A stretch of DNA of 64,000 nucleotides, from the NCBI GenBank assembly GCA_024180945.1, contig JAKSGN010000037.1, positions 1,183,501 to 1,247,500 of the forward strand, written 5' to 3'. Below are positions 32,520 through 42,389 of this stretch, piece by piece (within the stretch, counting starts at the first letter, position 1; each line of letters begins with the position of its first letter). The notes beneath the pieces are model-generated. The model was not told where the DNA came from, did no database searches, and worked only from the letters and a program-made list of their open reading frames with translations. This DNA is from Macrophomina tecta. Its lineage: Eukaryota > Ascomycota > Dothideomycetes > Botryosphaeriales > Botryosphaeriaceae. Made by a program: the position numbers and the translations under genes.

Positions 32520-32748
32520 TGTCAGACTATTTTGCCTTACAGCCTCAGATCAGCATTTACTCTTTGCCACCTCCTCACTACTCCTCATCTTCACAAGCTT
32601 CGGATAGCAATATCGGCTTCTACTCTCCTCGGTTATTCAAGCACTTATTTATGTATAATAAGCAAGCCTACCTACCTCCCTCTCAGGAGACAGGCAGAAT
32701 CTACTCTCTTTCTGACCTCACTACTCTTCACTCACCCAAAATCCAACA
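32520..32748 (+). repeat. LTR (229 bp) of a retrotransposon, 5' copy
   Basis: It runs TGTCAGACTATTTTGCC...ATCCAACA and matches the solo LTR at 48267-48495 over its full 229-bp length. It continues into leader-like sequence (ATTGCTATCAAGG...) that is also found at 55110-55310. Confidence 0.85.
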
Positions 32749-32910
32749 TATTGCTATCAAGGAAAGCCTAAGTACAAAGAGAAAAGGAGAAAAGAAGAAA
32801 AGGAGAGACGGAGGGTCGAGGTAGGTAGAAATACCTATGCCTGCGCTGGTGAACGCCGGATAGCCACCCGGTGTTCCGGCCTCTGGTCACCCGAGGAGCA
32901 TGACACAAAG
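32749..32910 (+). repeat. Retrotransposon leader fragment after the LTR
   Basis: It shares ATTGCTATCAA, CTAAGTACAAAGA and the GAACGCCGG...GAGGAGCATGAC segment with 55110-55310. It ends at about 32910, where the integrase-element sequence begins, so this is a breakpoint between two elements. Confidence 0.6.
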
Positions 32911-33958
32911 TTCTCTCCTTACCATTGTCATTTGAATTGATCCAGGAGGTCCGAAGGCAAGGATCCACTGTATGATCCCCCTTGCAACGGTGCGAGGGCT
33001 CTTATCCCTCAGTGGAAAGAGCATTGTGTAGTCCGTAAAGTAATCGCGCATGTGAAGGACGTACTTGTCGCCAGTGATGGGATCTGGCTTGTTGCGGTAG
33101 TCAATGAGATCAATCTGCACCTTCTCGAAGATCTCATTGACGACAATCGGCCTTAGAGGAGCGCGAGAGTTCTTTGCCTGACGTTTACGAGCACAGACCT
33201 TGCAGAGCTTAAGCACCCCCTCAACGTCTGTACGCGTCATGCCCCAGAAGCACTCTTGGACGTTCTTCAGGGTTGGGTCGATTCCTGGTATGCTGGGTTA
33301 GCTGGGATAGCCGGAGATGCAACTCGTTATTTTATGAGTCTCCCCGAGGTTCTCCGGCACCCGATAACTTACCACCATGCTTCGTGTGCAAGTGGCTTAT
33401 GACGATTTGATCATACGTATCGTGAAACTTCAACACCTTCTTGTCAATGAGGTCGTTCTTGCCTTTACGCTTGTAGAGGCCTTGCATGTTGTTGGTCTTC
33501 TCGGGGTAGTAGAAGTAGCCTTCTTGAATCCTCCTCCTTTGGGACGCCTCCTTCGGATTCGTTGATTTGCGGCCAGATAGCCAACGCTTGAAGTCGTTGA
33601 AGCGCTTCTCAGAGAAGTGGACTCGTACGCTGCGCTCCTCCTCCTCCTTCTTCAGTGTTCGCTCAACATAGTCGGCGTAAGCAAGACGGCTTGCATCCCC
33701 GAAGGCTTCAGTGCAACGAGTCGGGTCAAACGGCCGTGGCGGGAGAGGCTCAATCTCAGGAGCCGGTAGTTCGACATTACGAGCCTCTCTTGCCAAGGCC
33801 CTACCCACTGCCCTGCTCTGCCGACGAGAAAGCGTCTGAGGTGTAACAGGAGTGTTTGGAAGCGAAGGAGAGGCGGCCTCGGAGACTTGAGGAGCAGACA
33901 GGGTGGGAGGCTGGGAAGGTATCATGTTGCGGGGACGAAGAAAGTGCTGGATCTTCAT
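32905..33958 (-). pseudogene. Integrase-type transposase (copy a), truncated after the second Asp
   Basis: The best start is ATG 33958 (MKIQHFLRPRN). Exon 1 ends at 33373; the intron 33285-33372 (GTAAGT...CCAG) joins KHGG to IDPTLKN. The order is a proline-rich N-terminus, a conserved block (RFNDFKRWLSGRKS), an H2C2-type finger (HLHTKHGG...LCKVCARKR) and a retroviral-like integrase core with first Asp in VQIDLIDYRN. A one-base loss near 32933 breaks the second motif, which should read NDNG. A GTAAGG donor follows it in both copies. Beyond that, the core Glu and the C-terminus are missing. The protein resembles Ginger/KRBA2-like integrases rather than LTR-element polyproteins, since no RT or protease is present. 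Confidence 0.75.
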
Positions 33959-34463
33959 GAGGAGCGCTTTGGAAGACAAAGGTCGTCAAGGTAATCGCAG
34001 ATATTTATCTTCCAGCCAAAACAGCCCTCGCACGGTGTGTCCACGTCCTTCTATTTCCTGACTTATCAACCTGAGGATGCATCTTAAGCAAAATCTGATC
34101 TTTTCTCCGACTGTTTCTCGCGCGATCCTCAACACCATGGTAGTTCCCTTACAGTTTCATTTTATAATTTCAACAGGCTTCAAACGATCCAAAGGTGTGC
34201 AGCTTCTGCGGCAATCGGGAGCTTATTTAATAGATATTTATATGTGTGGTGTTCGCGCCGAGGCCTGCACGACTCATGAGAAATTGCAAGGCCCCCAAGG
34301 GGCACTCTTATCGCCCAAAACAACCCCTTGAGAGGTCAATTTTGCCGGCAAATCAGCGCCCCACAGGCGTATGAGGGGTAATGACGGTCAAATTGTTGAC
34401 TTTGCCGGCAAATCGGGTATAGTTTGCCGGCAAATCAAGGAGTGTCGCCTATGGTTGGGAACA
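32910..34463 (-). mobile_element. Integrase-type DNA transposon (copy a), one end lost
   Basis: The right terminus is at 34463 (TGTTCCCAACC on the minus strand). Inside it lie three TTTGCCGGCAAA palindromes (34341-34352, 34401-34412 and 34423-34434). The left part, with the rest of the transposase gene and the other TIR, is replaced by an LTR leader at about 32910. It is the same family as 42069-45824 by protein and by terminal layout. Confidence 0.7.
34325..34463. repeat. Terminal repeat with three 12-bp palindromes
   Basis: Three perfect TTTGCCGGCAAA palindromes are spaced 60 and 22 bp apart (start to start), ending at the TGTTCCC terminus. They probably represent transposase-binding sites; this is inference from the layout. 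Confidence 0.7.
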
Positions 34464-35576
34464 GCCGCGAGTCGTTGTTGTGCCAAGACCGCCAACGTTT
34501 TTGCAAGCGAGAATAGTCAGCACGAGGTGTCGACAATGCAGGGGATAGAGTCCCCAGTTGGGATAGAGTCCCCGATGTCTCCCACCATCTTTCTACACAT
34601 GGACTATTTCGCAACTTATGGGAGATCGCGAGCTACGTACAACTCATTGTGACGCCGTGCGTCAAAGCTTGCTCGTTAAGCTTTTTTTTCTGGCCCTCTA
34701 CTTCGCCCTCTACTTCGCCCTCTCGCCGAGAGTCAGTAACAAGCTTCTGCAAGAGCAACGCTAGAATAGCCAGCTTTAGTAGATACAGCGTAAAAACTTC
34801 ATCTAGCTATCGAGAATGCCGCAAAGTCATATCTATCAAGCCTATATAAGAGCGGTCCCTAAGCGTCCGCAACAACCAGTCTTAAATAAAGGGGTAACGT
34901 TAATGTGCACCTTGATGTCTTATTGCCTGACAAAAATATAAGGTCAATCGGCTGGCATTGCAGTTAGTGTGGGGTTGTACAATATGAATCAGAATCATCA
35001 TCATAATCATCATCATCCAAAAGTTACTGCATCTCGGGGCACCGACCCGCTGCCACGGAGCTGGTATGCGGGATCTCGCCTTCCTGCGCTCAATACCCCA
35101 GAGCTGACCACCTGGGCTACTTACCTTCGTTACCTCGGGTACTTTCTTACCTTGATTATTGCTCCCGCATCTATGTACACTACTACAAGTTAGTATCAAT
35201 GCAAGGACAGCCGTATCCACTTTGGCCTAACGATTCGTGCCGTCATAGAGACTTGAAGCAATTTATTGGACTCTGACCTTGCCCCTGGCTACCGCAAAAA
35301 TGTGGAGCGGAGCGATACGAGGCAGGCCGAAAGACTTGTTGCTGCTGTCCCATGGCAGACCGCCCTTGCCCGGCCCACCGTCCCGATCACGCTAAACTCG
35401 GCGCCTAAGGCGGCGGAATAGGGCAGAAGGACCCCGTGACGGCCACTGGGATCCTAATAGGTACGGATAGAGAATGATCGGCGACAGCCAGAGATGCTGC
35501 TTCAGTTGCACGCTGAACAAGCCGTCCGTGCTTCCATCGCACGAGTCGTGAGGGGCTGGCGGATGGTAATAGATGC
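34464..35576. other. Intergenic stretch without recognised gene
   Basis: It contains an ATC-rich run at about 34995-35017 that may be a LINE tail, but there is no coding trace next to it. The other frames are short. Confidence 0.4.
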
Positions 35577-35854
35577 TAGACAGGTTTTTCAACCGCGCAA
35601 AACTCGTGCAAATGTTCTTTAAGCACCAATCATTTGCTAGGATTAGCCAGTCCGCGCACAGATCGTTCACGCGATACAAAGGAGTTTGCATCGCGCAAAC
35701 GATCTATGCATTCCTTACTTTAGCTCTTACTGTTTTCGCCTAGCTCGCACAAATTAGTACGTGCCAATGCGATATTCGGTACTAGGCCGGGCCCCGGCGA
35801 CGAGGTTTGTAAAGAATATTTGCACGAGTTTTGCGCGGTTGCGAAATCTGTCTA
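35577..35854. repeat. Inverted repeat (45-bp arms), MITE-like
   Basis: The arms are 35577-35621 and 35810-35854, starting TAGACAGG and TAGACAGA, with about 41 of 45 positions matching. The arms share AACCGCGCAAAACTCGTGCA. About 190 bp lie between, with no coding content. No clear target duplication is visible. It could be a MITE or a hairpin remnant. Confidence 0.7.
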
Positions 35855-36617
35855 CTCACCCGCTTGCGTAGAACGTTGGACAGACAGCGATCCGGGTACA
35901 GATGAAGTACGGGCCGGCCCGAATAGGGAAGGTCAGCTGTAAGCTTTTTGGCCCCTAACACTGGGACCTCAATTTATCGCACGCCGCAAAAAATACACCT
36001 CTCGCGTGTTGGGACAGAGCCCAAGCCTGCGCATGGTTGTACGTGCTCCGTGCGTTTCTTCCATGGAGTAGCGGTATTCACAAATTTTACTCGCACAACC
36101 ATACCGAATTAGATAGGCGGGGGCTGGCGGCAAGGAGATGATTCACGACGGCGCTAATACAGCTTTTTACAACCATGTGGGTTTGCGTAAGTACACCACA
36201 CTAGCGTGTGCTGCAACGGGTTACGAGCATAAGATTGAACCGGAGAGTTTAACGGTTCGCACATTCGGATATGTAACGGTCCGTTGTTGCGGCTGACCTA
36301 TTTAATGGTGGGAGGATAATTAATTATGCTGCTCAACCTTTAGAATAACCACGGAAGAAGGCTCCAGCCACTGGCATCAGCATGCGAAAGGTTTTGACAG
36401 TAGGTAGGCCTTATCGCGAAATATGAGAAATCTAGCTTTCTAACTATATGTACAGTACATGCAGAAGACACTTGTCTAGAGACGTTATGAATCGAACGCC
36501 GTTTATGCCCGTCTATCAAACCGTATCAACCATACGAACTCAAGCCGTCCTTTTCGCACAGTCTCTCCGCCGTGGAAGCCCGACCACTTTGAATGGACGA
36601 ATAGCCGACAACCACTT
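35855..36617. other. 3' flank of the membrane protein gene, no gene seen
   Basis: No reading frame has support. The small frame at 36503-36796 overlaps the end of the real gene in another phase. Confidence 0.4.
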
Positions 36618-37920
36618 TTAGAGTTGATAACCGTGATGTGTAGTGGACACCTTCGTCCTGGAGGGTCCAGGTTCGACATTCCATGTAGCATGCACGAGGT
36701 GGCTCTCGTCATCCATATCCTCCAGGCCCGTCCTTGTGCTGTGTTCGTCCTTGGCGCTGGCATTGGAGATGGTGTCGACGTCTGGGTTTGGATCACTGCG
36801 GATGATGACTTCCTGCGTCTTCTGGATCCCTTCGCCGTCGAATTTGAGGCGCGAATCCATGGCGCAGTGGCCGCGGCCGAGCTCTATGCCGACGTGCGTG
36901 CCGACTTTACTGATGTCGTACGCGAACTCGTAGTACGCGCTTGCGCCATTCTTCCTTTTAGCGGCCACGGACATGGCGATCTTACGGATGAGGTGGGCCA
37001 TTGTCAGTTCGATGTTGAGCTTGATTAGATAGGCCAACGGATGGAACTGGATATAACTAGAATAAAAGTCAGCGTCCACTTTAGAAGAGGATAGATCCTA
37101 TGCCATTTAATGCTTACACGAAAGAGTTAGGAATCGACATCGCGGCGATAATCATAACATCCATAAGAAGAGAGATGAAGATGATGCGCGTATTAAACTT
37201 AAGTAAAGAGTTATACTTTTGAAGGCCATTTTTTACGAGATTCTGACGGACGGTCTTAATAAAATAAGCATTGAGTGTCGCGTCGATGAGTAAATAAAGG
37301 CCCTTCTCAATACGGTCCCAGATCTCGTTAATATGAATGTATCTTTATAAAGATTAGCTTAACTTAGGCATAGGATTAAGTAGCGGCTGACCTTTCAGAA
37401 ATTTGCAAACGCGCCGGAATCCAGATATTAAACACGCTGATATTAATAAGCGTAACGATTACGGCTGTTGCAATCATAATTGCCAGGGCTCGCTTTTTGT
37501 CCAAGGAGATAACACGAACACGGTTGATAATAATCTGCAGGAGCAGCTGAACCTGAATACACCACCAAAATAGGATGGTAAAGTAGAAGGCAAAGCCTAC
37601 GAAGATTAGTGAGAAGATACACGCCTGTCAGCTGAATACTCACTCGGGTGGATCCACTTCATAATAAAACACCAGCATTCTAAGCCCATGAGAAAGCAGA
37701 CTAGCAGCTCGAGCCATATTATCCAGATATACACACTCCTCCATGGCCTTCGAGCACGCTTCGTCTGGCCCCACCCTTGCCTAGAGCAGATTCCGCACCA
37801 AACAAGCGTGAGTCCCCAAACCGTTGATGATATCGCAACGTCGGCCTTGGTGATATCTTCCGGAATATACTTAGGGGAGATGAGTGGACCGATGGCCCCC
37901 GGAAGATCTTCCTTGCCCAT
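36618..37920 (-). CDS. Multi-span membrane protein of an uncharacterised fungal family
   Basis: Four exons fit: 37920-37644, 37596-37392, 37342-37118 and 37056-36618, with introns of 47, 49 and 61 nt bearing GTGAGT/GTCAGC/GTAAGC donors and ACTAAT-type branch points. The sum is 1146 nt, or 381 residues, in one frame. Hydrophobic spans include VAISSTVWGLTLVW, YIWIIWLELLVCFLMG, FAFYFTILFWWCIQ, ALAIMIATAVIVTLIN, IIFISLLMDVMIIAA and the family-like end SFVYIQFHPLAYLIKLNIE. The C-terminal tail is polar and cytosolic-looking. The family resembles fungal seven-span integral membrane proteins of unknown role. ATG 37920 (MGKEDLPGAI) is chosen because the 62 residues upstream of it look non-coding. It appears intact. 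Confidence 0.78.
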
Positions 37921-39505
37921 GTTGGGCAGAGAGGAATCGCGGCCGGAGACGAGGGGTAATGAGTATCGAGCGAGTGAAGCAAGGCAACATAAGGTAAAGA
38001 GAGATGACGAGACCAAGGTTCGGGGAAGGAAAGAGGGCTTTAAACTCGATGTATAACACTTAACAGTACGCGACTCGGCAGCGATATGTAGACAGGCTAT
38101 ATCCACGGTACGGAACCATGGAGATGGGAACGGTGTATCCTATAACGCGGGAGGGGCGCTGTAAAGTAGGAAATGCTAAGGCAGCCATGTTTGCTATCGC
38201 AGTTAGCTCCGGAGCATGAATCGCGGTTTAGACACTGAAGACCGGGGTCCGATTGGGGGCCAGAATTGGACCCATCGCTGAGGACGGCGCGTGAGGAGTT
38301 TTGTTCACGCAATACCACATTCCCACTTCGGTTATCGACACTGAAACGGTTTGTGTGGCGCCGCAGACCTCCGTCGCCTTCGAGCGCGGATGGTTTTTGT
38401 GTGGCTGAAAAAATGAGTTCGCACGGGGAAGGAGTTTCGTCCGGTGGGTCCAATGTGCTGAGAGAAGCGCCGACTGCGATCGATCAGTGTTCGAGCTGTA
38501 GAAGATCTCCGGTTGTTCATACGGTCATTACCTGCAATTCACGTCTCGGATAAGTGGGTCAACCAGGATTATCCCAGCTTGACCAGCCCTCTTCATGCAT
38601 CTGCTTTCCGATGGTTGGGTGTGCTCGGCTGGCAGAAGGGGGGCCATAAGATTGCAAAGGCCCACCACAGAATAAGAAAAGGCATGATCCCCTCACCGTC
38701 CAACACCCCCCAACACTGCTAAAACACACGTGTGTGCACAACCCCTTGGCATGTTTCGAAGTCATTCATATATGTCTGATCTCATTTTTCGTGATCTTCA
38801 ATGATGCAGTGGAGATATGAAATCCATCGCTTAAATGGGTATACTGCAGCGAATATTCCCCCAATACAGATCGTATGTAGTAGGTATCTCAAATGTCCAC
38901 TCATTCTCTTACTGTGGTCTCCGGGGTATCTTTTCTTAGCGCGATTTCAGTTGCAGGGGGTGAAAACACCTGTGCCAGGCAAATACAGCCAATCTGATAC
39001 TCAGCTTCACTGCAGAGTGGCAAACACTTCAATCACTTCACTTGAAGGCTCGATATTGAGTGAAGTGCAAAGACCTACCGTTAGAGGCGATATTGAGTGA
39101 CGAAAGTGGGCAATCGGGGCTGCCTGAGTGGGTGATTGGCAATATTTTGGTGGGGGATCACGTGCGAGGTGTGGAGGACGACATCGTGAATCTTGGCATG
39201 GTATTGTAACTTTTTTCTACCGTCTTATCGTTAATATCGTTAATAGACAACTTTTTGTCTATCATTATAGCTTGTAAGCTTACCTACTATCCTTCCTATC
39301 GTTCTACAATGCCTGTATCAATCCATGCCCTCAAGTAGGTCCGGTTGAGCGCATAAATGTCACGCCCTGCACTGATATCGGATCAAATTGGGTGCTCAAT
39401 TACGAAGTTCCTAAAGCTAAGGAGAGAAAAAGGAGAAAAAGAATGAGCGACTAGAATGAGAGACCTCTGTACCAAAATGGCACGCGCTAACGACTCGGCT
39501 ATCTA
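37921..39505. other. Intergenic stretch between membrane protein and bZIP genes
   Basis: Two frames on opposite strands at 38097-38553 overlap each other and have no domain signal. A GATATTGAGTGA motif occurs twice at 39050-39101. I see no supportable gene. Confidence 0.4.
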
Positions 39506-40213
39506 CTAGGGTGTTGGGAAAGTTAGGGTTTGCATGTCAGATCGTGACAACAAGCCGACGCATTGATGCGGCGCCTGCACCAACACTGTGGGATCAGATC
39601 GTGACCGAGCACGAGTGTGGACAATCTCCGCTTCGGTCTTAATAAATCCCTCAATAGGATTGAATCCGCATTCCGAGTGTAGGAACAACATATTCTTCAG
39701 CTCGAACACGGTATCTCTCAGAACACGCACCTCGGCGTGGAGGGACTTGTTCCTTGCTGATAGGTCTCTATACGCGTTATCAATCTCGGTCATCCACATT
39801 CTCTTCTTCTGCCGGCATTTTTGTGCTGCGACGCGGTTTCTCTCTAGCAATTTATTCATTTTTGCCTTTTCCGGATTTTTCCCGTCCTCATCGTCTTTGT
39901 CCGCAATTGTCCTTGCACGTTTCATAGTAGAAGAGTTATCCTCGTTGGTTTTCCTCGACTTTCGTCGCTTGTTGCCACTCTTCGATGGCTTCATCAACTT
40001 CTCAGCCTGCACTGGATTCGCGACGTCCGCAGCGTTAGGCATATAGCTTTTTGGTTCGGTGGATCTGGGAGACAGATGGTCCGGAGACTTGACTTTGTCG
40101 GTGGCGCGTGCTGGAAGGACCAAAGAATAGCTGGTGCAGCGCAAACATTTCCCCGACGACTGGTTCTCATATGCATCGTATTGCTCGAGGTCTTCTGAAG
40201 GACTCCTGGACAT
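39506..40213 (-). CDS. bZIP transcription factor (ATF/CREB-like)
   Basis: The 235-residue frame starts at ATG 40213. The basic region KLLERNRVAAQKCRQKKR (about 121-138) holds the NxxAAxxCR signature. It is followed by a zipper with leucines or similar residues at heptad spacing to about 175 (NAYRDLSARN...VLRDTVFELKNML). The N-terminal half is polar with a KRRKSRK nuclear-import-like run. Family members bind CRE-type sites as dimers and act in stress, conidiation or secondary metabolism; the target genes here are unknown. A second open frame (about 40348-40010) reads FRPIGGAFDDDTAFLESSF and overlaps the start. It follows a CTAAC...TTCAG acceptor-like motif, so an upstream exon joined by a frameshift or unrecognised splice is possible. 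Confidence 0.8.
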   Translation of the reverse strand: MSRSPSEDLEQYDAYENQSSGKCLRCTSYSLVLPARATDKVKSPDHLSPRSTEPKSYMPNAADVANPVQAEKLMKPSKSGNKRRKSRKTNEDNSSTMKRARTIADKDDEDGKNPEKAKMNKLLERNRVAAQKCRQKKRMWMTEIDNAYRDLSARNKSLHAEVRVLRDTVFELKNMLFLHSECGFNPIEGFIKTEAEIVHTRARSRSDPTVLVQAPHQCVGLLSRSDMQTLTFPTP

Positions 40214-40462
40214 ATTGTAGTCTGCTCTAAGCCCTCGTTTGGGGTGCCCGTAGAGGCAGCATGAGGATTGGACGGACTGGCTTGAATAGAATAGAAAGAG
40301 GACTCCAAAAAGGCCGTGTCGTCGTCGAATGCGCCGCCAATAGGTCTGAACAATACGGTAAAGTTAGCAACTCCGTGGTGTTACGGCGCAGCCTCCACAG
40401 TATAGGGAATAAGGAAGGAAGGGACGTTCTGCGGGGAATTCCAAAGAAAAGAGGGGATCACG

Positions 40463-40815
40463 TGGCTCAGCACGTGAGTACCCAAGGACGGACCCACCGA
40501 GCCCTTACGAGCCGGGCTCACAACGGCTCACCTCGAGCCCTCTGGAGCTGGGCTCGCAACAGCACTACTAGATTGTATACACTTTCCTACTTGTATATAA
40601 ACCACACTCCTTAGACAGCTTTGACCTTCGTGGTCAACTTCAACAATAGAATTTGGACTCTATTGGTAACACGGCCTTCGCACGCAGCGCTCAGTCTCAT
40701 CACGTGTTCGACTTGCTCTCACCCTCTTCTTGTACCCACTCAAGGAAAACCCCCTCGACAGGTTTTCTCCCTCTTTGGTGTTTGGATCCTTAGAGGCAGA
40801 GGCCCGCTCGTTACA
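40463..40815 (+). repeat. Solo LTR upstream of the bZIP gene
   Basis: It starts near TGGCTCAGCACGTGAG and ends at CCCGCTCGTTACA. It matches the split LTR at 21810-27879 and the decayed one at 625 in opposite orientation. A TATATAAA box is present at about 40594-40601. The flanking duplication is not clean because CACGTGG occurs at both ends. The LTR start lies about 250 bp before the bZIP ATG. Confidence 0.75.
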
Positions 40816-42068
40816 CGTGGAAGCTGTCCACACGTACTGCACAGGGCTGGGAGCCACAGGCATACTGGGGCTTAGCCATAAGAGCCTTGAAAATGCGTGA
40901 TCCTAGAATGGGCGTGATGAGTGGGTATTTCCTTGCAGCTAGTGCTAGAGATCAATGTGGTTCGTTGTTAGGCCGAGGTGTAGTTATATGAGGCCTGACT
41001 GTAGACTTCGACCTGGAGGCAAAAAGAACACACATCGCCCGCGGCGATGAAACGTGTGCTAGGAGACTCGCGTCGTTTTGTGGGATTTACCGATAGGGAG
41101 AGCTGTAGAGCGAAGCGAGATGGGATACCGTCGTGCTGTCCCTAGTAGCCGAGACAATGTGGCGAAATTTATTAGTAGCGACAAGCAGTTTTGACCCTTC
41201 CACAGCTGACAAATATGACGCAATAGAGGCCTCTCCATAAGAGTAAGGGCAACGATAAGACTAGTCCCTAAATTAGATAGCTACCCTGATGACGACCGCT
41301 GTCGAGCTACATAGTAGTAGCTTGAGGGTGGTGTGACGATCATGATGTAAATTGCGGAGATGGCGCACTGTAAGCAGAGTGACTGGCCAGGTCCGCTACA
41401 GGCTAGCTTGCAAGAAAGTAGTGCCGATCCAGCGCACAAGCTAGGACAGGAACAAGAGTAGCTTCCGTGGCGAAGGGGACTTTTGCGGGAAGAGCGGGGC
41501 AGATGGGTTAAAAAGCGGGGTGACATTTGCGATTTCCAATGGGAAAGCCAGAATGAGTGACTGGCGGCAGCAGTGATGGATCGGCTAGCACGACAGTGAC
41601 GCGCACCGGAACCCGCAGTAGCGCGAATTTCTCAGTACAGTAGCGGCAGGGTTCGGCTTATGCAGGACCTCTCTTGTGTTCAACTTTGTGTGCGCGCAGC
41701 AACGCAAAACGACCAATTTCATATATAGCGATAGAGAATCCTTTAGTATTATAGCTAGTTATTTTATAGAATTTTAGGTGTAGAGCATAGTAATATGAAA
41801 GGTTCCGGCATTTCTAACCATTGTTTTCGATAATCTGACCCTTGTTTTCGGTATTCTGACCGTTTCGAGAAATATATCTATCTCCACCTTTTGCGCCGCG
41901 ATTTTCAGAGAATTTTTGGCCTCATCCCACGCAAAACATTCACTCTGTGAAGTATACTATCACTGCATTGAATCAGCTATTAATTGCGATGCGTCCACTC
42001 GCGACACTACACGAAGGCTTAAATAACCTCATATGTGCTCGTTGGCCAGGTATGTACTCGCTCTGTGA
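40816..42068. other. Intergenic stretch without recognised gene
   Basis: No frame shows domain content, and I paired no repeats here. Confidence 0.4.
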
Positions 42069-42211
42069 GGTGTTCCACGCGATAGCCGGCCACCCCTCAT
42101 TGGCCGGCCATTGACCTCTATTTGCCGGCCAATCGACCTCTTTTAGCGGCCAGGGGGTGTGGCCGGCAAACTGGGGGTCGATTGGTCGGCCGCCGCACGT
42201 AGTTAGCCGGC
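42069..42211. repeat. Left TIR of the integrase-type transposon
   Basis: It contains repeated GGCCGGCC-centred palindromes (ATTGGCCGGCCAT and related) and the ends of GGTCGGCCGCCG and AGTTAGCCGGC. Confidence 0.9.
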
Positions 42212-42389
42212 CAAAAGGGGGTGGTGGGTCCTTAGGGGGGTGGAGAATAAGTCATGATCTCCGCTGCCCCTACCAAATCTTCGCCCATAAGGCTGGGAAT
42301 CACGTGCATTCTCCTCAGCGTTACGATCGACCCACAAAAAGTTGTTATGGTGTTGAGTTTTCTAGCTATATACAGTCCCTGCCTGTTAC

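Noticed and set aside
40463..40815. A clean 5-bp target duplication around this LTR
   Set aside because: CACGTGG occurs at both edges, so the exact LTR boundary is ambiguous and no duplication can be stated.
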